Shown here: one piece after another, positions 6,220 through 12,275 of the stretch
Layout of the letters: each line of letters begins with the position of its first letter
Position numbering within the stretch: position 1 is the stretch's first letter
Assembly: GCA_964494385.1 (NCBI GenBank)
Contig: CAZBSE010000031.1
Span: 1-12,275, forward strand
From: CAZBSE01 sp964494385
GTDB taxonomy: Bacteria > Actinomycetota > Humimicrobiia > Humimicrobiales > Humimicrobiaceae
DNA: 12,275 nucleotides
Direction: 5' to 3'
Made by a program: the position numbers and the translations under genes
The notes under the pieces: generated by a model
What the model was told of the DNA's origin: nothing
Databases searched by the model: none
What the model saw: only the letters and a program-made list of their open reading frames with translations

Positions 6220-8582
6220 TGTATTTTATCTATAAATTTATGAACCGAGGCGGGTTCATATTCTAATTTGCTGTGGAGTATGTTTTTAAACAGATTGGTT
6301 TCCATTTTAAATTTGGTGTTTTTCAGATTCATCAAGTAATTAACGTGCCCTCCGTATCTTTCATTTCCCATAAGGACAAATAATCTACGGTAGGAGTGAT
6401 GAAGATTATCAATGGAGTAAACCGGCTCATTTTTTACAACATCGAAAAAAGTATCCTCTCCCCAGCTGTACTTGATTATATCGGTATCAAATATCTGTCT
6501 GGAGAATTGGATAAATTGTCTTTCATTGTTAAGGTATCTTTTACTTCTCTTAAACTCTCTCATTATTTTTTTAGCAATTGTTTTTAGATTAACATCCTTT
6601 AAATTTTGTTTTTGAATACCCAGTTCATTGGAAATAATTCTCTTGAGGTTATGCGGCCCCGCATTTTTATAGGCCATTTTTAACAGGTTTAATTTTTGAT
6701 AATAGTATTTGGTCTGGAATGCAGTAGCCTCATCTCTGAAGCTGTATGCATATTTATGATAACATATGGCAGAGGGACAGGATTTGAATTTATATCCATG
6801 AAGATTTGCCCTGTAGCAGAAATCAACGTCCTCATAAAACAGGAATAAAGTGGGATCAATCATCCCTACCATATTTTTTAAGAAAGCATCGCGTTTTATC
6901 AGGCAGGATACAAAAGAAACTCCAAAGACATCTTCGGTTCTATTGTACTGGCTCAGGTCCAGTTGGCCCAGTCCGTAGTGGCCTAAATAAAAGTTGTTAT
7001 CAATGTAAATACCGGTACTTTCCAGAAAATCTTTCTGGTAATATAACTTAATCTTCGGAGCCAGACCTATATAGGTGCTTTCAAGACCATTGATGGAGGT
7101 TACCATTTGTTCAAAGGCATCGTGATTATAACTGACATCGAAATTTGATATTACTACCAGGTCCGAATTTACATATTTTAAGGCCTGATTTATACCTTTT
7201 CCCAGCCCCAGATTCTTTTTTGAGTATACTATCTTTATATCTTTAAATTCTTTTTTTATACTCTCCAGAACATTATGAGCCGAGTTGTTGTCAAAAATAA
7301 TAATTTCAACATTTTTGAAGGTCTGATTTTTGATAGAAGCCAGACATTCTTTCAATACGGAATAACTTGAATTATAATTAACAATTATTACCGATACGTT
7401 TTTGCCCGGAGAGTGTTTATATATATTGATAGACGGTTTGGCTATAACATCCGAGTCGGTCAGGCCCATCATTTTTTTTATAATCTGGTGATATTTTTTT
7501 ACACTGTTTTCCCATGTAAAATTTTTTGAATAGTCAATGGCGCTTGCTCCCATTTTTTTTCTTAACTTCGGATCATCTATCAGAATTTCTAATTTTTTAA
7601 TAAATTCTTTCCTGCTCTGTACCACGAATCCTGTTTGGCCGTTTTTGGAGATTTCCGGATGTGCGCCGATGTTATAGCAGATAGTAGGTCTTTGAAAACT
7701 ATGAGCTTCTGAAATGGGCAGGTCAAATCCCTCCCAGTGCGAGCAGGTGGTATAGATGTCACAGGAGCTATAGATTAAGGGCATAAGCTTTTCCGAAGCA
7801 TTGCATATGGATAATATCCCCTGGTTCTTAAGCAGCTCTTCATCATTTTTTGTGCCGTACCCCACAGCCAGAAGCCTGGCATTTTTATGCTTTATTAAAA
7901 TATTTTGATATATGTCTATAAGCTCGGATAAGCCTTTATAAGGCTGATTGGTAAGATTTAACCTGCCTACAAATAACAGCAGAATATCTCCGGGATTTAC
8001 CCCTATTTCATTTCTGAAATTATTAATTTCTTCCGGGCTGATTATTTTTTTCTGATAATGATCGCATCCATTATAAATATAGACAGCTTTTTCTCTTAAA
8101 TTTCTGGGAAGGCAGTCAAGTATATATTTGGACACGGATACAATTCTATCTGCCTTTTTAAAATATGAGATATTCTGGCTTATCTTCATATATTTATACC
8201 TGAGCCTTCTTTTGAAAGGAAGTCCGTCCACAGACGGTATTCCATGGTCAACGGCTAATACCGGCTTATTTAATTTAGGTATTAAACTGTAAAAAGGAAA
8301 TGATTGTATTATAAACAGGTCAATATCTTTGCTGCTTAGGTAAGGAGCTAATTTTCTGATTCTTCTTTCATAAACTATGGGATTTGCATCCGGTTTAAAG
8401 TAGTGAAGTTTCTCTATGCCATATGATTTTCGATTTATAAAGGTTTTATCAAAGTAATTGCAGTAAACACTGCAATTGTAACCTATTTTTGCCAGGCCGT
8501 CTGCCAGTCTATCCACCACCAGGTCCACGCCGTGGCCCTTTATCATCCTATCGGTTATAAAAGCTATACTTTTTTGTTTCAC
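6216..8582 (-). CDS. Two-domain glycosyltransferase, GT4 then GT2, with unassigned C-terminal tail
   Basis: 788 residues, about twice a normal glycosyltransferase. Residues 1-375 are a GT4 domain: SIAFITDRM at 5-13, GHGVDLVV at 17-24, VDHGIPSVDG at 111-120, FVGRLN at 204-209 and the EX7E pair E284/E292 in HWEGFDLPISEA. A short linker (about 376-394) leads to a GT2 domain at about 395-630: SVIIVNYNSS at 397-406, DNNS at 431-434, NLGLGKGINQAL at 457-468, the metal-binding NFD at 480-482 and YEDVDFCYR at 583-591. Residues about 640-788 form a basic, aromatic-rich tail I cannot assign. The start is GTG at 8582; an in-frame TAA lies two codons upstream, so no longer start is possible in this frame. 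No clear Shine-Dalgarno precedes it, only AAAAAG. It is the first gene of a two-gene minus-strand unit. Two sugar additions by one polypeptide is the likely role; sugars unknown. Confidence 0.9.
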   Translation of the reverse strand: MKQKSIAFITDRMIKGHGVDLVVDRLADGLAKIGYNCSVYCNYFDKTFINRKSYGIEKLHYFKPDANPIVYERRIRKLAPYLSSKDIDLFIIQSFPFYSLIPKLNKPVLAVDHGIPSVDGLPFKRRLRYKYMKISQNISYFKKADRIVSVSKYILDCLPRNLREKAVYIYNGCDHYQKKIISPEEINNFRNEIGVNPGDILLLFVGRLNLTNQPYKGLSELIDIYQNILIKHKNARLLAVGYGTKNDEELLKNQGILSICNASEKLMPLIYSSCDIYTTCSHWEGFDLPISEAHSFQRPTICYNIGAHPEISKNGQTGFVVQSRKEFIKKLEILIDDPKLRKKMGASAIDYSKNFTWENSVKKYHQIIKKMMGLTDSDVIAKPSINIYKHSPGKNVSVIIVNYNSSYSVLKECLASIKNQTFKNVEIIIFDNNSAHNVLESIKKEFKDIKIVYSKKNLGLGKGINQALKYVNSDLVVISNFDVSYNHDAFEQMVTSINGLESTYIGLAPKIKLYYQKDFLESTGIYIDNNFYLGHYGLGQLDLSQYNRTEDVFGVSFVSCLIKRDAFLKNMVGMIDPTLFLFYEDVDFCYRANLHGYKFKSCPSAICYHKYAYSFRDEATAFQTKYYYQKLNLLKMAYKNAGPHNLKRIISNELGIQKQNLKDVNLKTIAKKIMREFKRSKRYLNNERQFIQFSRQIFDTDIIKYSWGEDTFFDVVKNEPVYSIDNLHHSYRRLFVLMGNERYGGHVNYLMNLKNTKFKMETNLFKNILHSKLEYEPASVHKFIDKIQ

Positions 8583-8600
8583 TTTTTATAACTTTTTATA
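8581..8600. repeat. Perfect 10-base tandem repeat, two copies
   Basis: The decamer ACTTTTTATA occurs twice without interruption (8581-8590 and 8591-8600), ending inside the GTG start codon of the minus-strand fusion gene. On the minus strand each copy contains AAAAAG, which could act as a weak ribosome binding site. Two copies in AT-rich DNA may be chance. Confidence 0.6.
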
Positions 8601-8606
8601 TTGTAG

Positions 8607-8629
8607 GCTTTAACAAATAACTCTAAAGC
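8607..8629. repeat. Small inverted repeat in divergent intergenic region
   Basis: GCTTTA at 8607-8612 and TAAAGC at 8624-8629 are exact reverse complements separated by 11 bases. It lies between the candidate minus-strand promoter and the start of the fusion gene, so it could be an operator or a weak hairpin in that leader. There is no T tract, so it is not a terminator. Confidence 0.35.
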
Positions 8630-8654
8630 TTGAAATTATTGGTTAAATTTTATC

Positions 8655-8669
8655 ATTATATTAATTATA
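8655..8669 (-). promoter_or_regulatory. Candidate -10 boxes for the minus-strand glycosyltransferase pair
   Basis: Read on the minus strand, TATAAT occurs twice within 15 bases: at 8669-8664 and at 8660-8655. Either would place the transcription start within about 60-75 bases of the GTG at 8582. I find no convincing -35 hexamer for either, so this is a weak call resting on perfect -10 matches and location in a divergent region. Confidence 0.3.
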
Positions 8670-8724
8670 AAGGAAAGCATAATAAGCTTTTTCTTTCCCG
8701 GATTTCTTTTTTACCGATTTTAGC

Positions 8725-8730
8725 TATAAT
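8725..8730 (+). promoter_or_regulatory. Candidate -10 box for the second methyltransferase
   Basis: A perfect TATAAT on the plus strand sits 49 bases before the TTG at 8780, which would give a leader of about 43 bases. No good -35 hexamer is seen at 16-18 bases upstream. If real, it lies inside the upstream extension of the reading frame and so rules out the earlier TTG at 8630 as the start. Confidence 0.3.
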
Positions 8731-8764
8731 TATCTTTAATCCGGCAACAGGCAGCGGATCTAGG

Positions 8765-8770
8765 AAGGAG
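8765..8770 (+). promoter_or_regulatory. Shine-Dalgarno that decides the methyltransferase start
   Basis: AAGGAG at 8765-8770 lies 9 bases before TTG 8780, a standard spacing. The alternative TTG at 8630 has no comparable sequence in front of it. Confidence 0.65.
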
Positions 8771-8779
8771 CAAGGCATC

Positions 8780-9550
8780 TTGGGAAATAAGAAAGAAAAA
8801 TTTAAGTATCATTACTATAAGCCGGTATCCGGTGACGGCAGCGGCACAGGCACAGGCAGGAAAAAATATGAAGAATTTTATGACCATGTCTGGGAAGAAG
8901 GCCTTAAAAAAGGTGTAAGCGGTTATGGTGACCTGGAAATGACAAGGCTGTTTTTTAATAAGCTGGATATTGGAAAAAACAGCTCAATTCTTGAAATAGG
9001 CTGCGGAATAGGGTCCTTTCTAAATTCAATATATAACGATGGTTATAATAATATAATTGGAATTGATATCTCAAAATGTGCTGTGGAATTTGGGAAAAAG
9101 AACACCCCATATCTTGATCTTCGCCACATGGATGCCAATAATTTGAAATTTTCAGAAAATTTTTTTGATGTTTGTTTTTCTTTCGATCTGGCCGAACATC
9201 TTAAAAATATTGACAGCCACTTCAGATGCATTCGAAAAATCTTAAAAGAAGGCGGTAAGTATTTGTTTCAAACTCCCAATAAGATTTCCAATGTGCCCGT
9301 ATCTGTAATCAGGGACAGGAGTTTGATTGGCTGGAAAGTCTATCATCCTTCACTCCAGTATTCCTGGAGTTTAAAAAAACATCTGCTTGGGGCAGGATTT
9401 AAGGAAATTAAATTTATTAAGATCCCGCCCTTAAGTAAATATAAAATACAGCAGGTTCCGAAATTTTTAAGATGGACTTTTAAAATCATTCCCTGGAAAT
9501 TATTACCGTTATTTCTTCAAACTAATTTTTTTGTTATTGCCTGTAAATGA
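8780..9550 (+). CDS. Class I SAM-dependent methyltransferase
   Basis: From TTG 8780 the product has 256 residues; from the earlier in-frame TTG at 8630 it would have 306. I prefer 8780 because of AAGGAG 9 bases upstream. The SAM-binding motif is LEIGCGIGSF at 71-80, followed by GIDIS at 94-98, FDLAEHL at 135-141 and LFQTPN at 162-167, the usual order of a Methyltransf_11/23-like fold. Residues 17-26 are a Gly/Ser/Thr-rich stretch, SGDGSGTGTG, just before the conserved YEEFYDHVWEEG entry helix. The C-terminal part is basic and hydrophobic (KFLRWTFKIIPWKLLPLFLQ), possibly lying on the membrane. It probably methylates a sugar of the glycan made here or a lipid-linked intermediate; the acceptor is unknown. 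It is divergent from the fusion gene upstream and 116 bases ahead of the next gene, which has its own promoter candidate. Confidence 0.83.
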   Translation: MGNKKEKFKYHYYKPVSGDGSGTGTGRKKYEEFYDHVWEEGLKKGVSGYGDLEMTRLFFNKLDIGKNSSILEIGCGIGSFLNSIYNDGYNNIIGIDISKCAVEFGKKNTPYLDLRHMDANNLKFSENFFDVCFSFDLAEHLKNIDSHFRCIRKILKEGGKYLFQTPNKISNVPVSVIRDRSLIGWKVYHPSLQYSWSLKKHLLGAGFKEIKFIKIPPLSKYKIQQVPKFLRWTFKIIPWKLLPLFLQTNFFVIACK

Positions 9551-9604
9551 TAAGTTAGATTACGAGCAGAATTTAACAATAAATTTTATGTAAAGCAGAT
9601 TGTT

Positions 9605-9613
9605 TGTTATAAT
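9605..9613 (+). promoter_or_regulatory. Candidate extended -10 promoter for the GT2-GT4 gene
   Basis: TGTTATAAT at 9605-9613 matches the extended -10 form TGnTATAAT exactly. The -35 position shows only a weak TTTATG at 9585-9590, as is common with extended -10 promoters. The transcription start would be near 9620, giving a leader of about 47 bases. AGGAG at 9652-9656, 10 bases before the ATG at 9667, is a clear ribosome binding site. Confidence 0.45.
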
Positions 9614-9628
9614 TTATCCTAATTTATC
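9610..9628. repeat. Direct repeat TAATTTATC x2 overlapping the promoter
   Basis: TAATTTATC occurs at 9610-9618 and 9620-9628, a 10-base period, about one helical turn. The first copy overlaps the -10 box and the second covers the expected start of transcription. A third copy lies at 3008-3016 before wzm. This spacing would suit a repressor site, but the motif is AT-only apart from one base and could be chance. Confidence 0.35.
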
Positions 9629-9666
9629 TAATATTTTAATTTATAAGTTTTAGGAGATTTATTTCT

Positions 9667-12189
9667 ATGAAAGATATTCTTACTTATCCGCAGGTTTCAA
9701 TTTCAATTATAAATTTAAACGGCAGGGAATATATCGGAGGGTGCCTGGACAGCATAAAAAAATTGAACTATCCTTCGGAAAAAATAGAGATAATAGTAGT
9801 TGATAATAATTCAACGGACGATTCGGTAAAATTTATTAAATCGGAGTATCCCGAAGTTAAAGTGATTCAGAACAAGAAAAATATGGGTTTTGCCTTCGCA
9901 AACAACCAGGCAGCCGGAGCAGCCGGGGGAAGATATGTAGCCTTTCTTAATAATGATACCACAGTTGATAAGGACTGGCTGATCGAGCTCCTAAAGCCCA
10001 TTTATATGGATAAGGAAGCGGTCGCTTCGGGTTCCAAGGTTCTTTCCATTGACGGTAAGAAACTTGATTTTGTAGGCGGGATGATAAATTTTGAAGGTAA
10101 AGGATTTCAGATAGATTACGGCACATCAAGGGACAAAGATAAATACCATCTTATCAGTTACCTTCCTTTTGTGAATGGCGGAGCCATGATGGTAAACCAT
10201 GACGTTTTTTTGGAAACGGGAGGATTTGACGAGGATTTTTTTGCTTATTATGAAGATGTTGATTTCGGCTGGAGGCTGTGGGTGCTGGGTTATAGGGTTG
10301 TATTTGCTCCGAAGTCCATTGTCTATCATCACCATCACGGCACTTCAAAACAATTCAGCCAGGATAAGCTAAGGTTCCTTAAGGAAAGAAACTCTCTTTA
10401 TTCAGTTTTTAAGAATTATGACGACAGCAACCTTTCCAAAGCATTATCCGGAACTCTGTCAGCAGTTTTTAACCGTATTTTTGTTGATTTTAAATTTGAT
10501 TATAAAAGTTATTACGATCTTAGCCAGCCATCACGGGAAGAGATGGAAATTTGCGATACCGCATTATCAAAAGAACCTTTAAGTTCCCTTATGGCAGTAA
10601 AGAGTTTTTTTAGCGATTTACCGAAGCTGATAGAAAAAAGAGAGAATATTCAGGGTAGAAGGAAGAGAGATGATAAAGCCCTGTTCAGTTATTTTAAGGG
10701 CCAGTTTCTGGCTGTTTCGCCTGATCCTGATTATCAGAAAAATCAGATGAATATGCTGAAATCCCTGGGGATCTATGAAATTTTTGAAAAGGAAATAGAG
10801 AGAAATCTGCTTATTATTTCAAACGAGGTGGTATCCAGAGAAATGGCAGGGCCCGCCATAAGGGTCTGGAACTTTGCCAAAGTACTTTCTGAATATATGA
10901 ATGTAACCCTGGCCATCCCCAATAAAGCAGGGTTCCCGGAGCAGAGTTTTAAAATAATGCAGTTCAGGGATGATGTGGATTTAAAAGAAATAATAAGGAG
11001 TTCCGATATTATTCTTTGCAATGGAATGACCTTTACCAAATATTATAATATTATTAAGCAATCCAATAAATATCTGATAATCGATATCTATGATCCCTAT
11101 AACCTGGCAATCCTTGCCGAATACAGCGGGAGAACAATAAAGGAAAAGCTGGAAGTCTATAAATCAATTCACTATTATTTTAATGAACAATTCTATTACG
11201 GTGATTTTTTCATATGTGCTTCCGAAAGACAGAGGGATTTCTGGCTGGGAATGCTGGCGGCGTTGAACAGGGTCAATCCTTATTCTTACAACCAGGACCC
11301 TACTTTAAAACGGATGATAAGTGTGGTGCCGTTTGGCCTTCCCTCAAATGAACCCATGCATACAAGGGGAGTATTAAAGGGTATAGTCAAGGGTATTGAA
11401 AAGGATGATTTCGTGGTTATATGGGGCGGAGGAATATATAACTGGTTCGATCCCCTGACCCTCGTAAAGGCTATGGCTGAAATATATAAGCTTAGAAAAG
11501 ACATAAAGCTGTTCTTCATGGGAGTAAAGCATCCCAACCCGGAAGTAAGGGAACTTAAATTAGCAAATGAAACCGTAAGCCTGGCTAAAAAGCTGGGTGT
11601 ATATGAAAAGAATGTATTTTTTAATTTTGGATGGGTTGAATACGAGGATAGGCAGAATTATTTAATGGAATCAGATGCCGGGATAATCATCCATCCCAAG
11701 CATATAGAAACCAGGTTTTCATTCAGAACCAGGGTGCTGGATTACCTGTGGAGCAGGCTTCCCATAATATCAACCGTGGGCGACAGCCTGAGTGATATGG
11801 TCGAGAGAAAAGGACTGGGGCTTGCTGTTAGAGAAGGAAATGCAGATGATATTGTAAAGGCCATAACAAGACTTTCAGATGATAAGATATTTTACAACCG
11901 ATGTGTCAGCAATATTGAGCAGGTAATCGGGGATTTTAGCTGGGAAAAGGTATGCGAGCCCATCATCAGCTTTTGTAAAGATCCGGTGACCAGTGCCGAA
12001 AAGAGTGCCGTCAGGGAAGATGATACCGGAGAGGCGATGGGCACATATGAATATAAAAAAAACATCAGGCCGGCAGGCTATCTGTTAAAAAGATTTTTTT
12101 ACCACTTAAGCCATGGAGGATTCAGGAAAGCTCTAGGATATTCTTCTAATTACCTTAAGCAGAGAAAGAAAACACACAGCGAGCAGTAA
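9667..12189 (+). CDS. Two-domain glycosyltransferase, GT2 then GT4-like
   Basis: 840 residues. Residues about 8-260 are a GT2 domain of the rhamnosyltransferase-like type: SISIINLNG at 11-19, VVDNNSTDDS at 44-53, NMGFAFANN at 72-80, the metal-binding FLNNDTTV at 93-100, NGGAMMV at 170-176 and YYEDVDFGWRL at 194-204. A linker (about 260-375) precedes a GT-B domain with SREMAGPAIRVW at 390-401, IYDPYNL at 474-480, CASERQRDFWLGML at 517-530, VVPFGLP at 553-559, WGGGIYNWFDPLTL at 586-599, HPNPEV at 622-627 and ETRFSFRTRVLDYLW at 681-695. I recognise this second set from a GT4-like family with no classical EX7E. A basic tail (about 797-840) may sit on the membrane. The start is fixed by AGGAG 10 bases upstream. 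It probably adds two sugars; donors unknown. No partner gene follows within the remaining 86 bases. Confidence 0.92.
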   Translation: MKDILTYPQVSISIINLNGREYIGGCLDSIKKLNYPSEKIEIIVVDNNSTDDSVKFIKSEYPEVKVIQNKKNMGFAFANNQAAGAAGGRYVAFLNNDTTVDKDWLIELLKPIYMDKEAVASGSKVLSIDGKKLDFVGGMINFEGKGFQIDYGTSRDKDKYHLISYLPFVNGGAMMVNHDVFLETGGFDEDFFAYYEDVDFGWRLWVLGYRVVFAPKSIVYHHHHGTSKQFSQDKLRFLKERNSLYSVFKNYDDSNLSKALSGTLSAVFNRIFVDFKFDYKSYYDLSQPSREEMEICDTALSKEPLSSLMAVKSFFSDLPKLIEKRENIQGRRKRDDKALFSYFKGQFLAVSPDPDYQKNQMNMLKSLGIYEIFEKEIERNLLIISNEVVSREMAGPAIRVWNFAKVLSEYMNVTLAIPNKAGFPEQSFKIMQFRDDVDLKEIIRSSDIILCNGMTFTKYYNIIKQSNKYLIIDIYDPYNLAILAEYSGRTIKEKLEVYKSIHYYFNEQFYYGDFFICASERQRDFWLGMLAALNRVNPYSYNQDPTLKRMISVVPFGLPSNEPMHTRGVLKGIVKGIEKDDFVVIWGGGIYNWFDPLTLVKAMAEIYKLRKDIKLFFMGVKHPNPEVRELKLANETVSLAKKLGVYEKNVFFNFGWVEYEDRQNYLMESDAGIIIHPKHIETRFSFRTRVLDYLWSRLPIISTVGDSLSDMVERKGLGLAVREGNADDIVKAITRLSDDKIFYNRCVSNIEQVIGDFSWEKVCEPIISFCKDPVTSAEKSAVREDDTGEAMGTYEYKKNIRPAGYLLKRFFYHLSHGGFRKALGYSSNYLKQRKKTHSEQ

Positions 12190-12275
12190 AGGATAGAAAA
12201 TTAATACCAAAAAAAATAATAAAAGAACCGGCTATAAAAGTTTAATCCTGAGAATAATAAATATAGTAATAGTTA

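Noticed and set aside
7472..7560. A8 runs in the minus-strand glycosyltransferase genes (T8 at 7472-7479, 7553-7560, also 5771-5778 and 6095-6102) as slippage switches
   Set aside because: They encode Lys-Lys codons and are ordinary in AT-rich genes. All frames are intact.
10326..10337. Four consecutive His codons (CATCACCATCAC), resembling an engineered tag
   Set aside because: It falls at the usual VYHxH position of the GT2 domain in an otherwise natural gene; a short native run, not a vector tag.
12190..12275. Possible start of another gene after the GT2-GT4 gene
   Set aside because: No ATG, GTG or TTG followed by an open plus-strand frame is seen in these 86 bases, and no terminator hairpin is visible.

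Overview
The window is a stretch of a bacterial surface-polysaccharide locus that builds a glycan and exports it by the ABC-transporter route. It holds nine protein genes: two SAM-dependent methyltransferases, an ABC-2 permease and its ATPase (Wzm/Wzt type), three single-domain GT4 glycosyltransferases and two long glycosyltransferases that each carry two catalytic domains. No RNA gene, transposase, CRISPR array or phage gene is visible. The DNA is AT-rich, the proteins are rich in Lys, Ile and Asn, and GTG and TTG starts occur. A 100-base N run marks a scaffold join, so this is probably a draft or metagenome-derived contig. The phylum cannot be fixed from the sequence; an uncultured low-GC bacterium is a fair description. 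From memory, relatives of several of these families are common in Actinobacteria, Chloroflexi and candidate phyla, but that could not be checked here.

Layout. (1) Positions 2-2996, + strand: a methyltransferase cut by the left edge, then two GT4 genes, joined by 4-base ATGA stop/start overlaps. (2) 2997-3078: a short leader with a good promoter candidate. (3) 3079-5032, + strand: wzm then wzt, 4 bases apart, with the assembly gap inside the wzt ATPase domain. (4) 5050-8582, - strand: a GT4-GT2 fusion gene (6216-8582) followed by a GT4 gene (5050-6219), again joined by ATGA. This pair converges on wzt with only 17 bases between. (5) 8583-8779: a divergent regulatory region with -10 boxes on both strands, a short tandem repeat and a small inverted repeat. 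(6) 8780-9550, + strand: a second methyltransferase. (7) 9551-9666: a leader with an extended -10 and a direct repeat. (8) 9667-12189, + strand: a GT2-GT4 fusion gene. The last 86 bases (12190-12275) show no start codon of a further gene, no clear terminator and nothing else I can name.

How the genes work together (inference). Glycosyltransferases would assemble a glycan on the inner face of the membrane, and one or both methyltransferases may decorate or cap it. Wzt's C-terminal carbohydrate-binding domain would recognise the finished chain, and Wzm/Wzt would move it across the membrane. No Wzx flippase, Wzy polymerase or initiating sugar-phosphate transferase is present in the window, which fits ABC-dependent export, though such genes could lie outside. 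The most unusual points are the two double-domain glycosyltransferases with mirrored domain order (GT4-GT2 and GT2-GT4) on either side of the divergent promoter region, and the roughly 150-residue unassigned tail of the first.
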